Shown here: piece after piece, positions 1 through 12,276 of the stretch
Layout of the letters: each line of letters opens with the position of its first letter
Numbering within the stretch: the stretch's first letter is position 1
Translations under genes and position numbers: made by a program
Notes under the pieces: model-generated
The model's input: the letters and a program-made list of their open reading frames with translations, nothing else
Databases searched by the model: none
Told to the model about the DNA's origin: nothing
Origin: Viola odorata
Lineage: Eukaryota; Streptophyta; Magnoliopsida; Malpighiales; Violaceae
Direction: 5' to 3'
Assembly: GCA_963691705.1 (NCBI GenBank)
Contig: OY829541.1
Location: 14,626,564 to 14,690,563, forward strand
DNA: 64,000 bases

Positions 1-1272
1 AGAAATATAAACAGATCGAGTGCAGGAAAAGTAATGCAGAAGATATTAATCAAATAGAACAAGATCTTAGCGAAAGGTGCTCCCTTGGGTTATTTTCTAG
101 GTCGGCTAGTCATCGGTACAGAGGTATTCCATACTCATGTGCAGATCTGCTATAGGGACCGCGTTTCCACACCACATCCCCTGCTTACCTTCTTAGATAA
201 AAGTCACCCCCCGTTTCCACATATGAGGTGACCTTGACGTTCCGCCATCCTCCCAAGCACGAATACGGGGAGGCCAAACTCAGAACGCCCATAAAGGGGA
301 GGTAAGACAGATCTAGGGCGCGATAGCTCGGCTTGTCAGACCCGTATCCCATACCCTAGATAGCTGTTTACCCCTAGATAGAGGTCTCTCGCGCTACCTC
401 TGCTAGGTGTCTACTATTATTCCAGGGCTTCGCGTCAGGTATAACCCTGGAAATGACATTCACTCATGCAGAAATACTAACAGGTGATCAGATTCTTAAT
501 ATCCCTATACGAGTATGGAGTTAAATCGGTAAACAATCATGTGTCACAAGAGAATATGTTAAGCATGCATTAGACCTCTCAGCCGCACCCTACAACCCTT
601 GAAACACCCTTCACCAAGAAGGGGGTATTTAGCTACTCATACTATAATATAAACAGTAAGTATATAGAATCATACAATAATAAAGAAAGTAAAAGGGAGT
701 AGAGGAAACTGGTAGACTAATTAATAATCGAAGAGGAAAGTTGCGCCAAAGGCTGTTCTTGATGACAAGAGGAGGAGATCCCCAGAAAATAAACACTGAA
801 ATTAATGTAAGAAAATATCCTTGGACAGCCGCCCTTACAAAAACCCTAGCACTATGCTTATATAGCCTAATACTAGCTAGGAGACAAAACAGCAAAGGGC
901 AATGAGGACGTGACAGCACATGTCCTTGCAAAGGGAATATTTTGGGATTCTTGACACGCCTGATGCCTTCTGGAAGCGCCTGGGATTCTGCGCGTATCTT
1001 TGAAGATGCTTTTCTTTGGTGGAAGGTGCAGAACTGTCGAGGCCTTGAGACAGCGCACTGGTCTGGTTCGCGTCGAGGTCTTGATGACGTTCTTTCTTCT
1101 AGGCCTGGAAACTGGAATTCCTCATAAATGCTCTAAAATTGTTTCTTTTCGATCTTTTCCCTCTTTTGATGCTAATCTGCAAATAAGATTGGAATAAGGG
1201 TCAAATAGCAACATCAAGCCCCCGAAAGGACTAGAAAAGAGGGTAAAACTGAGACTATGAAACGTGCTATCA
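1..1272 (-). repeat. Left (3') LTR of Athila element Ath-A, cut by window edge
   Basis: This stretch is a direct repeat of 11041-12276, so it is the 3' LTR of a minus-strand element. Comparison with the complete right copy shows that about 272 bp lie outside the window. The inner boundary is ..CTATCA at 1272, which reads TGATAG on the element strand. The copies differ by scattered substitutions and by about 36 bp present here near 1040-1090. A TATA motif (TATATAAGC on the minus strand) lies at 856-865. The three-hairpin leader block lies at about 150-275. LTR identity is certain from the repeat; the Athila lineage follows from PBS, gag and ORF3. Confidence 0.95.
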
Positions 1273-1295
1273 AACATCCCCACACTGCCCCTATG
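1273..1295 (-). other. Polypurine tract of Ath-A
   Basis: On the minus strand a purine-rich GTGTGGGGATGTT stretch directly precedes the LTR start TGATAG. This is where the plus-strand primer of an LTR retrotransposon is expected. The same AGTGTGGGGA core precedes the LTR in Ath-B (34805-34815) and, split by Ath-B, in Ath-C. Confidence 0.85.
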
Positions 1296-3050
1296 CTTGC
1301 CCTCGAGCATAAACAAAATTAGAAAGCCACCTCATTCAGAGACATACATAATCAACACCGAATACATAGAATTGACATGTCATACTACAAGCTACACCCA
1401 ACCAGAACAAATCCAGACCAAGAAAAGCACCTGCATTTGGCTGATAGAATAACGACCCTATCAACCAGACTTTCCCAAATCTAGCCTACTCACCAGCAGT
1501 CCTCACAAAGATATGTATTTGCACTCATACTCAGAATAAAACAAGTGTTTAGGCTACCACTCATGAATGCAAATAACACAACACAGGCATAGTTTGCACG
1601 TTAATCCGAGTACTGTAGAACACATGCATGGGCAATCAACAATCGGAAAAGCAATGCATCAGCAAAAAGAAAGAAACGGGATCGAAAGAGCTAGAAATGT
1701 GGAAGAGAGAAGTAGGAGATGAACAGAAGAAAAATGAGGGGAGAAAAGAAGGAAAGAAAAGAAAGAACCAGGTAAAACCTAGTTGGATCCCTTGGCTGGG
1801 AAAAAGCGAAGTGGCAAGGCAGCTTTTACCGAGGGCACGTTGATGATTCGGGGGCTAGACAAAGATCTTGGTTCGAGGGCTGGGGAACGTCTTTGCTGAG
1901 GCTTTTACTTGGAAGTTCAGTGCCCTTCTTCTTTTATTTTGAAATTTAAATGTTTTTTTTTTTAGAGGAAAGAAGGGGTTACGAACATGGTACAAATTTT
2001 TTGATTCTACCATGGCGTGAAACTCCCAAATTTCTTTCGTTCGGCGTTTGCCCTTGATCTGTTTCCAGCATCGATGGTGACTTCTTTTTCGCTTCCCCAC
2101 ACTTGAATGTTTCTGGGGCTCGAATAATCTAGGGCTCGAAACTCTTTCAACCTTTTACTTTTTCTTACCCTAGATTCCTGCTTTCTGTTCTGAAGTCTTT
2201 TGCTTTTATCTTCCTTCCCCACACTTGAACTTGTCTGCGCGCTCTTTGGGTGTCTAGCCCTCGACGTTACCCTCAATAATCGCTACCTTACCTGCCAAAG
2301 AAAAAGATCAAGAAAATACAAATGGTTAGGAAAGAATATGAGAAGAAGGGGAATGTCGGGGGCTCGAAAAGAAAAGGGAGAGAGAGGGGGAGAAGAGAAA
2401 GAAAAAGACATTGATGTGAAACTTTCCGTCATATCTAAGCTTTCCCATGTCTAACAGTGACTATACCCAGGGATATTATGCAAACCTAGACCGTGCCTAG
2501 CTAAGCATTTTCACTAAAAAATAAAGGGCATGAAGCTCAAATATGCTCACGGGATCAAATTGTGACTACTGGTGTCGTGGCCTAGGTATGGATATAAGGG
2601 CTAGCAGGTTTGAAAATGCATGTTCAGGTGCAGATGCGATGGATGCCATGCTTCTTCTATGCATCGAAAGTTGAAAAATGAATGCCAAAAATGAGGGTTT
2701 GAAAACTGGTAGTGGGAAAATTTTCCTAGCGTGGCTAAAAATAAAATCTGTAAAACATACAAATCATGCAACAAATGTGAAATTAAACATGCAATCATGC
2801 AGGCAAAGCAGGTAAATAATTCTCTTCCCACACTTAGGCAGCGCATTGTCCTCAATGCGGGGAGAGCAAAAAAAAAATAGTTCAAGAAATATAAGTACAA
2901 TACAATAATAAAAGGCATGAAAATTGTTTAGTGCCCTTTTCGGGGGCTGGAGAGATGAAATTGTTCGGGGGGGGGTTACTGGGGTGGCAAATTTCTGCGG
3001 GCAACCTCAGCCGTCAAAGCCTGAAGTTCCCGCAGAATGGCCTGGAGAAG
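1296..3050 (-). other. Ath-A 3' noncoding region
   Basis: About 1.75 kb between ORF3 and the polypurine tract, without a convincing reading frame. It holds three further polypurine-like cores (complement of AAGTGTGGGGA) at about 2096-2104, 2217-2226 and 2826-2835. A small inverted repeat, CATTG/CAATG with a 4-nt loop, lies at 2844-2857; the same arrangement occurs in Ath-B at 33433-33446. Words such as GGGCTCGA and GGGCACGA recur throughout. Small ORFs here look incidental. Confidence 0.75.
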
Positions 3051-4901
3051 TCACGTTTGAGTGGGATCATAAACAATGAGAGGTATCGGGGGTTGGCTTG
3101 CTGCTGCCGCATTCTGGGCTTGATGATCTGCTTCTGCTGGGGGTGCTTGCTTTTCGAGGGCTGGAGGGATGGAATTGGAACGGGGATCCGAAAGATCTGG
3201 GTAGTCAAAGATGCCACCGTTCTTGATCCCGAAAACCTTTTCTGTTGCGGGGGCACAACCTGGGTAAAAACTCATGACACCCCGTGAGATACAAAAATGG
3301 CCCATGACATCCAAGGTTCGGATATCCAAATCCTTGAATGCCAGGGGCTCAGAAAGGTTACTAGCATTTAGGTCAATATTATGCATCTTCACAGCAAACA
3401 AGGAGATAAGCGACCCAAAAATTGGCCCACGGCTACCATTTAACACATGCAAAACGCCCGAAGCTACCTAAAAACCAAGATTGACCCTTCGTTTGTGTTT
3501 CATGCACCATAAAAAGAAAAGTTCCTGCACAGATATCTGCCCTGAGGAACCAAATCGTGCTGAAAAGGTGAGGGCCAGATACCTGTGCAAGATACGCAAG
3601 GCAGGATCGGTGATTTCATGGGCTTTACTACCCTTAGGGTCATACTTAACAGCAGGCTTATTGGTAAGTTCACAAAAAGCAGCATTGGCATAAAAAATAT
3701 AAGGTATAACAGTCAAAGCATTCTTGTACAGAGGAGTGTTCAATTCATCTTTTGTGACAAATCCTAACCAGCAATTAAATTCCCCAAGGGTCAGATGCTC
3801 CCATTTGTTAGCTAACCTAAAGTTGATCAGACCAGGGGTAGAAGAGTTCGGACCGACCTTACCCTTGGGCCTAAAAGTACCATCTACCCAGAATGTAGTG
3901 AAAAACTCAAGGGAAAGCTCAACAAAGGTCGGGTGTTCCAAATAGAACAGAGATTCCCAACCAATATTGGATGCATACTCCCTGACCTTGGATTCAATAC
4001 CCATCTTAGCAAGAAAATCAAAATCCAGGCACGCACATGAGCTAACGCCCTTGGAATTCAGCATATTCAACTTATCAAGGGATGGTTTATCATTAAATAC
4101 GATCCATTCATGAGGTGAGGAAAGGTCAGAAGTCACCTGTTGGGAGCTAGATCTGGGGATGGATGAAGACGCGGGGGTCTCGGTCTCGACATCATCTTCT
4201 GTGTCGGGGGCACGAGGCTTCTTGGAGCTCGAGGGCTTGCCTGCACTGGTGGATGAGAGCTTCCTCTTGTGGCTCACTGGTGTATCAACTACAGCCGGTT
4301 GCTCTGGTTTGGCATCAGCCTTGGATTTGCCTTTCTTAGCCGCTAACTTTACTGCGGCTGCTTTTTGCTTCCTCTCTGCCTCTTCCGCAGCTTTCTGGGC
4401 CTCGAGATCTTCTTCTTCTTCATCTGCTTCGCTGCCCTCGACCTCTCCACTTTCTCCTGTGCCCTCCTCCATGGCCTCGAGATCAGCTTCTGCTTCGCCG
4501 TTACCAGGCTCAGCCTGCTCCTCCACGGCCTCGACTTCTTCATCTGATACCAGGATGTCCTTGAGGACCTCCTCAACAGTTAAGGCAGGCTGGGGAGCTA
4601 GAAAATGGTCGATGGTTGCGTCAAGGGGGAGTTGTTTGGCGGATGGAGAGGGCTTTTTGGACTTAAGGTCATCGTCCACCGGGGTGAACTCTCGGATCTG
4701 CTCTGCAGTTGTTGGCGAGACCGCCGTAGGAGAGGGAATGGGAAGTGGGGTGATAGACGGTGGTGTGACTGTTTTGAATGAGGCCGAGTTAGGGGTAGCG
4801 GATTGCGATCTGGATTTGGAAGGAACAGGGCTGGAAGTGCCCACCGGCTTAGGTCCAGAAGCGTTCTTACAGGCTGGTTTTTTTGTTTTTGGTGCCATTG
4901 A
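3051..4901 (-). pseudogene. Athila ORF3 (plant retrotransposon ORF-1-like protein), one internal stop
   Basis: A frame of about 616 codons downstream of pol, in the position where Athila elements carry an extra ORF. I chose the start at 4901 (MAPKTKK..) because the matching Ath-C protein also begins MARSKK.. and the upstream extension is low complexity. The N-terminal half (about residues 1-300) is rich in Pro, Ser, Lys and Glu and looks disordered. The C-terminal part (from about 300) is globular, with an IGW..LEHPTF..EFFTTFW block and an NKWEHLTLGEFNCWLGF block. It is conserved in Ath-C at 38466-39700 and resembles the Athila ORF-1 family from memory. A single in-frame TAG at 3468-3470 replaces a Trp that Ath-C keeps. 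I see no membrane segment, so an envelope role is not supported. Function unknown. Confidence 0.8.
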
Positions 4902-5420
4902 TGATGAGGGGAGAGATGGCAGTAATGGAGATGGAGATGGGAGTGGAGAGAGGATAGGGTTGCATGTTTGGTGAAGGAGAGAAGTGAAAGTGATGTGTTT
5001 TGAAAGTGATATGAGTGGAAACGAAATGGGAGCGTGGGAGAGAGAGTAGTAGTCATAGCTGGCATTTAATGACGCGGCTTTTTCATTGATGAGGCCACGT
5101 GGCACCCTGGGCGTGGAGCACGACGGCCCACGCGTATCTCAACTGCCTAAAAAGGATAACAACTTTTAAATTTAAAAAAGGCAGTTGGTTAATATAAGAT
5201 ACAGACAAAAAGAGAGAATAAAGGTGAGTTAATGCTAAATAAAAGGAATAAAATCATAGGGAAAAAGGAAACAATAAAACATGGAAATAAAATCAAATAA
5301 AAATCAGAGAATCCAAAAAGATGCAGAGAAGATAAGGGAGAGAGAAAGGATGCAGACGGCATATCAAATGCCTCCAGTGTGGTCCGTTTACTCGTCGGGA
5401 CCTCGACGTGCGTTGATACT
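4902..5420 (-). other. Ath-A spacer between pol and ORF3
   Basis: About 520 bp, A/G-rich on the plus strand. It contains no frame matching a known domain and probably holds the ORF3 leader. Nothing else recognised. Confidence 0.6.
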
Positions 5421-8400
5421 CTAGGTCTGGAGAGGTGGGACATCCACCATGGCCTCTTCAACTATCGAGGGCTGGAAAGCTTCGTAAAAGGGTTTCAGTC
5501 TCTGGCCACTGACCTTGAAGATGATTCCTGTGACTGGGTTCTGAATCTCAACTGCCTCATGGTTGTAGACTGTCGTGACCACGAAAGGTCCTGACCATTT
5601 GATTTCAGCTTTCCGGCAAAGAGTCGCAGGCGTGAGTTGTACAATAAGACTTGCTGCCCAACTGAGAATGTTTTGGGACGAAGGTGTCGGTCATGGTAAG
5701 TTTTTGTCTTGCCCTTATAGAGCAGGGCATTTTCATAGGCATCGTCCCTCAATTCTTCTAGCTCTTGGATTTGCAAACGCCTGTGTTGATTAACGAGGCC
5801 TAGATCTGTATTCACTTTCCTGATGGCCCAAAAAGTCTTGTGCTCTATCTCCACTGGAAGATGGCATGGCTTGTCATAGACAAGTCTGTAGGGGGTCATC
5901 CCGATTTGGGTCTTGAAAGCTGTTTGAGTAGCCCTAGCCTCGACCCATTTGGAAACATAATCGACGGCCAGAAGGATGTAGATGTTGCCAAAGGAATTGG
6001 GAAAAGGGCCCATAAAATCTATACCCAGATGTCAAAGATCTCGCAAGCAATAATGTTTGTCAAGGGCATCTGATTCATGGCCCCGATATTTCCAATGGCT
6101 TGACATCGGGGGCACGAAGCGCAAAACATGTAACTATCCTTGAAAATTGTGGGCCAGTACAGACCAGCTTACAGGACCTTCAGAGCAGTTTTCTTGGCCG
6201 CGAAATGGCCTCCTTCTGAATTGCAGAATTTAAGGATCGAGGACACCTCATCCATGGTTACACATCTACGTATTATTTGATCCGAACAGTGCTTCCACAG
6301 CTAGGGGTTGTCCCAAATGTAGTATTTTGCTTGCCTTCTAATCTTATTGCATTCAGACGGAGCGACATCAGCTGGGTAAGTGCCCGTAGCACAGAAGTTT
6401 GCAATACCGGAAAACCATGGGGAATAAACAGCTTGGGCTAGACATAATTGCTCGTCTGGAAAAGTATCCTGGATTGGCTCAAGCGAATTATCTTCTTGGG
6501 CTGGAAGTCTACTCAAGTGATCTTCCACAAGGTTTTCTTTTGCTGCCTTATCTTTGATAGCGATGTCAAATTCTTGTAGGAGCAGGATCCAACGAATAAG
6601 CTGTGGTTTGGCATCGGCTTTGGTCAACAAACACCGAAGGGCAGAATGGTCTGAGTAGACGAGGACGTGAATGCCTAGCAGATATTGCCTGAATTTGTCT
6701 AGGGCATAGACTACGGCTAGGAGTTCTTTCTCTGTGGTAGTGTAGTTCTGCTGGGACGGGTCTAGTAGCTTGGAAGCATAATAGATGACATGGGTCTCTT
6801 TATCCTTCTTCTGACCCAAAACGGCGCCAAGGGCCTGATTACTGGCATCACACATGACCTCGAAAGGTAGTATCCAATCGGGGGCACGAATAATCGGGGC
6901 CGAGATAAGTTTGTTCTTGAGAAGTTCAAAAGCGATTTTGCAGGCCTCGCTGAAATCAAAGGACACGTCCTTCTGGAGCAAGTGACACATTGGTTGAGCA
7001 ATCTTGGAAAATCCTTAATGAACCGTCGGTAGAAACCAGCGTGGCCTAGAAAAGATCGCACATCGCGGACACAGGAGGGGTAGGGCAGGGATTCTATTAC
7101 TTCAATCTTGGCTTTTTCAACCTCAATTCCTTTGGCCGAGATAACATGACCAAGCACCAGGGCTCGATCCACCATGAAGTGACATTTTTTAAAATTCAGG
7201 ACAAGATTCGTCTCTATGCAGCGATTTAGGCATCTCTTCAGATTGTTCATGCATTCCTCAAAAGAATTCCCATAGACGGTGAAGTCGTCCATGAAGACCT
7301 CGATTCCATCCTCAACTAGTTCAGAGAAAATGCTGACCATACAACATTGGAAAGTGGCAGGGGCGTTACATAGACCGAAGGGCATGCGTCTGTACGCGAA
7401 GGTCCCGAAAGGGTAGGTAAATGTGGTCTTTTCCTGGTCTTCAGGAGCAACTGGGATCTAATGGAATTCGGAGTAACCGTCTAGACAGCAATAGTGGGTC
7501 TTACCGGTGAGGCGTTCTAGCATCTGATCGATGAAGGGCAGGGGAAAATGATCTTTTCTGGTAGCGAAATTCAATCGGCGGTAGTCAATACACACTCTCC
7601 ACCCATTCTGAATCCGGGTAGGAATGGATTCGCCATCTTGACCGATGGTGATGGTTATGCATGTTTTCTAGGGCACGACCTAGATAGGGCTGACCCAAGG
7701 GCTATCTGAGATAGGGTAGATAACTCCCGCATCTAGCAACTTGAGAATCTCTTTCTTTACCACTTCCATCATAGGCGGATTAAGTCACTGTTGGGGCTGG
7801 CGAATGGTCTTGCTCGCGTCTTCTAGGTATATGTGATGAGTGTATAATGCTGGGGACAAGCCCTTAATGTCCGCAGTGGTCCATCCTATGGCTTGTCTGA
7901 AGTTCCTTAGCAAGGAAACTAGCTTAGACTCCTCAGGATCTTTGAGCTTGTTGGAGATAATGACAGACAAAGAGTTATCGGGGCCTAGATAAGCATATTT
8001 CAAATGGGTAGGCAGTGGCTTCAGATCTAGGGCTGTAGCCTAATCAATAAAGGGAAATAACTTAACATGGCCTGGATATTCAGGAGACTGCCTTGGAGAC
8101 TCATGCTGGGTAACAATGCATTCTTCTAGGGCAGCGACGACAAAGTGTAATTCAGGTGGAATAGGAAGCGTCGAGGCCACGACATCTAGAAGAGCGGGTG
8201 TCAGACTCCTGTCAAGGGCAAATTGCAAGGGGTCAGTAGAATATATGTCATCAATCTCCCCTATAATGGGGTCTACAATATCAACATAATTCACACTAGA
8301 GAATTCGGAGGGGTATCGCATGGCTTCTAGCATATTGAATTTGATGATCTCTCCATCAAATTCGAGGGAGGTGGTGGCATCATGAACATCAATCTTTGCT

Positions 8401-9390
8401 CGGGCTATGGCCAGAAATGGGCGGCCTAGAAGAACATCTGTAGATTTGGTGGAGTCCTCGTTCTCCATTGCAATCACATAGAAATCTGCAGGGAACAAGA
8501 ATTCTCCCACTTGGACTAAGACATCCTTGATTATCCCCTCGGGGTAGATGATAGAGCGGTCAGCAAGCTGGATACGGGAGGTCTGTAGGCACGAGAGGCT
8601 CGAGGCCTAGACTGTGGTAAATTATCAGGGGCATGACATTAATTCCTGCTCCTAGGTCACACATGGCCTTGCCAATATTGACTGTGCCGATTCGACAAGG
8701 GATAATGAACATGCCTTGGTCTTTGCATTTCGGAGGGATTCGACGCTGGATATGTGCAGAAGCGTTGGCCCCTACGCTGATCTTGTTAACTTCGGCGAAC
8801 TTGTTTTTGTTCGTGTATAATTGCTTCAAGAATTTAGCATAGCGAGGGACATTCTTCACGGCCTGGAGAAGGGGGATGTTTACAATCACTTTACTGAACA
8901 TTTCAAAGATATCGCGATCCTCCTTATCTTTCTTGGCCTTGACCAATCTGTGAGGGAACAGGGGCTCGAGAATCTTATGAATGTACTCTTGAGTAAATTC
9001 TGGTGGGTTGGGGTCATTCCGTCGTGAGCCTCTAGGGGAGCGGATTCTGTCCTCCTTGACTTCCACGAATGTAGGGACTTTGGGGAGCTTCGCTCTAGGT
9101 TTAGGCCGGATTTCGGCCTCTGGAGAATTTTCAATATCTTGGGCTGGAAGCTCAGGTGGGTTCAAGGTCGTTCCACTACGCAAAGTTACTGCGCAGACAT
9201 TATGCTTTGGATTTATTTCGGTCTGGGGTGGCAGTCTGCCATGGTTTGTTAATTCTTGCATTTTGGCAGTCATGGCACTCATTTGCCTCTTAAGTTCATC
9301 TATTTCTTTTTGCTGCTCGGGATTCTTAGGCATTTCAGCAGTCAGGGGCTGGACAAAAGTCTGGTCCTGAGGATGGACAAAGGTCTGATC
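5421..9390 (-). pseudogene. Ath-A pol: protease, RT, RNase H, deleted integrase
   Basis: Decayed Athila pol, readable by alignment to Ath-B and Ath-C. In order on the minus strand: a region with the protease active site CDLGAGINVMP (near 8635), reverse transcriptase with an FMDD catalytic motif (near 7290) and MPFGLCNAPATFQ (7385), RNase H with CDASNQALGAVLG and TEKELLAVVYALDKF (6860-6690), zinc-binding and integrase region (6300-5900), and the pol C-terminus (to 5421). Stops lie at 8040, 7785, 7458 and 6301. Frameshifts lie near 8570, 7005 (one T lost in a T run) and 5600. About 300 bp of the integrase core is missing between [10 protein letters not shown] and the [13 protein letters not shown] block, near 5930, including the second catalytic Asp and the Glu. 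The element cannot make integrase. Confidence 0.92.
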
Positions 9391-10710
9391 CTAAGGAGGT
9401 TGGCGTTGATACTGATTCTGATGGAATGTGGGTCGGGGTCTGAAATTTGGCATGTTAGGAGGGGGGTTTCCATAGGGGTTCTGGTGTCGTTGATGGCTAG
9501 GTCCCGAAAGCTGAGTGTTTGGGACCCATCCTGGATTTGGCTGTTTTCAGCCTTGGTTGTAGTTTTAAGCGTATGAGACTGGAATAAATTGGTCAGCTGC
9601 ATTCACTTGTATTTCCTCTGGAATATGGGGACATGCATTGGTGGGGTGATCCATAAAATTGCATATCTGGCATGCCTTGACAGGTGCGGGTTGTCCGATT
9701 ATGAAATTCTAGAACATTCCTGTAAGGGATGATATCTGGTTCTGAAGGGCAGCTACTTGGGCATCCTGGCTTGGATTGTTGGCAAGGTCATCAAAGACGT
9801 TCTTGGCCATGAGCTCTATGGTTGCTCGAGCGGCTGTTGGGGTTAGAGCAGTCAGAGATCCTCCGGCAGCTGCGTTAAGCAACGCCTTATCATGAGCTTT
9901 GAGGCCTTCGCAAAAATACTGAACAAGGGCGTGCTCGGTAAGGTTATGGGCTAGACAGCTAGACTGCATCTTCTGGAACCTCTCATAGTACTGGTCTAGA
10001 GTCTCTTCTTTCTTCTGAACTATGGAGATGAGTTGCTTGCGCGTGGTGTTGGAGATAGAGGTTGGATAATACTTAGCAGTGAAGATTTTTGATAGGTCTG
10101 CCCAAGAGTGAATGGATCTTGCGGGAAGGTCATAATACCAGTCGAGGGCATCATCTTTGAGAGACCACTGGAATGCGCAAAGCTTGGCTTGCTCAATGCT
10201 GACATTTGCGGGTTTCATGGCCTCGCAAATAGAGTGGAGCTGTTGGAGATGACGAAGAGCATTTTCCTTGGCTACCCCCTGAAAAGTAGGCAGATGATGA
10301 AGTACGGCTGACTTCAGAGTCTAGTCATGAGGGACGTTGGCCCAGTCAATGCAGCTACTTGCCATATCGGGGGTTGCATGGAAATTATCTATGGTCTGTT
10401 GTTTTGGGGGTGGTGGTTGATCTTCGCGGTTCTCACGGTTGTTACGGTTGTCATTGTTGGCTAGGTCATCCATTGCTGGGAAATTAAAAGGGTCTGGTAT
10501 GGGATTTTCGGGGTTACGATGGAGAAAGGTCAGGTCTACGAAAAGCTGGAGTTCCTGGTCAGTCAGATTGGAAGGGGATACGTCGAGGGCAGGATGTGGG
10601 ATTACTCTATGATGAGCGGATGTTCCTTGAGCTTGCCTACAGAGTCCTCTTTCTGTTCTGGTCAACTCGAGGTCTAGAGGAAGTAGATCGGGGGCAGATC
10701 TCCTGGTCAT
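9391..10710 (-). pseudogene. Ath-A gag, interrupted by stops
   Basis: Starts with MTRRSAPDLLPLDLELTRTE, nearly the same N-terminus as the intact Ath-B protein, which fixes the start at 10710. A retrotransposon gag domain lies at 10218-9720 (LKDDALDWYYDLPARSI.., YYERFQKMQSSCLAHN..). It is followed by a Cys/His region near 9660-9600 and a Gln/Pro/Asn-rich tail. In-frame stops lie at 10321, 9709 and 9391, with others around 9540-9570. At the first three, Ath-B or a simple one-step ancestor has Trp or Gln, so each fits a C-to-T change on one strand. Gag and pol share a frame in Ath-B, so this was one polyprotein. Confidence 0.92.
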
Positions 10711-10740
10711 ACAAGAAAAACAAAAACAAAATTAGTACCG

Positions 10741-10763
10741 TTCAATCCCCGGCAACGGCGCCA
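10741..10763 (-). other. Primer-binding site of Ath-A (tRNA-Asp type)
   Basis: On the minus strand the sequence is TGGCGCCGTTGCCGGGGA followed by TTGA. The plus strand therefore reads like the 3' end of plant tRNA-Asp including CCA, with one mismatch in the part I can recall. It lies 5 bp inside the LTR. tRNA-Asp priming is usual for Athila. Confidence 0.88.
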
Positions 10764-10768
10764 AAATT

Positions 10769-12276
10769 TGATCGTCACTCAAATATACTAATATTTTCCT
10801 GGTGCCTAGATGCACAAATTAATGTGTACAGGGCAAGACAGGGTCGAACCGCAGAGATTGAAGGAGTAAATTGCTAATGAAGATGTATGACAAGGCAATA
10901 TGCAACAGATCTAACCAAAGTATCACTACTGGGGGGTTTTATGTTGATTAACGAGTTAATCAACGCAGAGTATGAGAGCTAACAAAACAGAATTGTAAAG
11001 TACTTATCTAGGGCACGAAAGTAAAATGTGATCCAGGGCTAGAAATATAAACAGATCGAGTGCAGGAAAAGTAACGGAGAAGATATTAATCAAATAGAAC
11101 AAGATCTTAGCGAAAGGTGCTCCCTTGGGTTGTTTTCTAGGTCGGCTAGACATCGGTACAGAGGTATTCCATACTCATGTGCAGATCTGCTATAGGGACC
11201 GCGTTACCACACCGCATCCCCTGCTTACCTTCTTAGATAAAAGTCACCCCCCGTTTCCACATATGAGATGACCTTGACGTTCCGCCATCCTCCCAGGCAT
11301 GAATGCGGGGAGGCCAAACTCAGAACGCCCATGAAGGGGAGGTAAGACAGATCTAGGGCGCGATAGCTCGACTTGTCAAACCCGTATCCCATACCCTAGA
11401 TAACTGTTTACCCCTAGATAGAGGTCTCTCGCGCTACCTCTGCTAGGTGTCTACTATTATTCCAGGGCTTCGCGTCAGGTATAACCCTGGAAATGACATT
11501 CACTCATGCAGAAATACTAACAGGTGATCAGATTCTTAATATCCCTATACGAGTATGGAGTTAAATCGGTAAACAATCATGTGTCACAAGAGAATATGTT
11601 AAGCATGCATTAGACCTCTCAGCCGCACCCTGCAACCCTTGAAACACCCTTCACCAAGAAGGGGGTATTTAGCTGCTCATACTATAATATAAACAGTAAG
11701 TATATAGAATCATACAATAATAAAGAAAGTAAAAGGGAGTAGAGGAAACCGGTAGATTAATTAATAATCGAAGAGGAAAGTTGCGCCAAAGGATGTTCTT
11801 GATGACAAGAGGAGGAGATCCCCAGAAAATAAACACTAAAATTAATGTAAGAAAATATCCTTGGACAGCCGCCCTTACAAAAACCCTAGCACTATGCTTA
11901 TATAGCCTAATACTAGCTAGGAGACAAAACAGCAAAGGGCAATGAGGACGTGACAGCACATGTCCTTGCAAAGGGAATATTTTGGGATTCCTGACACGCC
12001 TGATGCCTTCTGGAAGCGCCTGGGATTCCGCGCAGATCTTTGAAGATTCTTTTCTTTGGTGGAAGGTGCAGAACTGTCTAGGCCTTGACGACGTTCTTTC
12101 TTCTAGGCCTGGAAACTGGAATTGCTCAGAAATGCTCTAAAATTGTTTCTTTTCGATCTTTTCCCTATTTTGATGCTAATCTGCAAATAAGATTGGAATA
12201 AGGGTCAAATAGCAACATCAAGCCCCCGAAAGGGCTAGAAAAGAGGGTAAAACTGAGACTATCAAACGTGCTATCA
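10769..12276 (-). repeat. Right (5') LTR of Ath-A, complete
   Basis: A 1508-bp LTR with TGAT..ATCA ends. The outer end is ..CTATCA at 12276; the inner end at 10769 lies next to the PBS. TATA on the minus strand is at 11896-11905. The hairpin block lies at about 11190-11315. A G6 run (C6 on the element strand) at 10933-10938 matches C runs at the same place in the other Athila LTRs. The target duplication cannot be tested because the left flank is outside the window. Confidence 0.95.

Noticed and set aside
3051..4901. Envelope gene in Ath-A, given its position after pol
   Set aside because: No signal peptide, membrane segment or Cys-rich ectodomain is seen, and the N-terminus is Lys/Pro-rich.
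4159..4974. 271-codon plus-strand ORF rich in Ser and Gly
   Set aside because: It is the antisense shadow of the low-complexity half of Ath-A ORF3.
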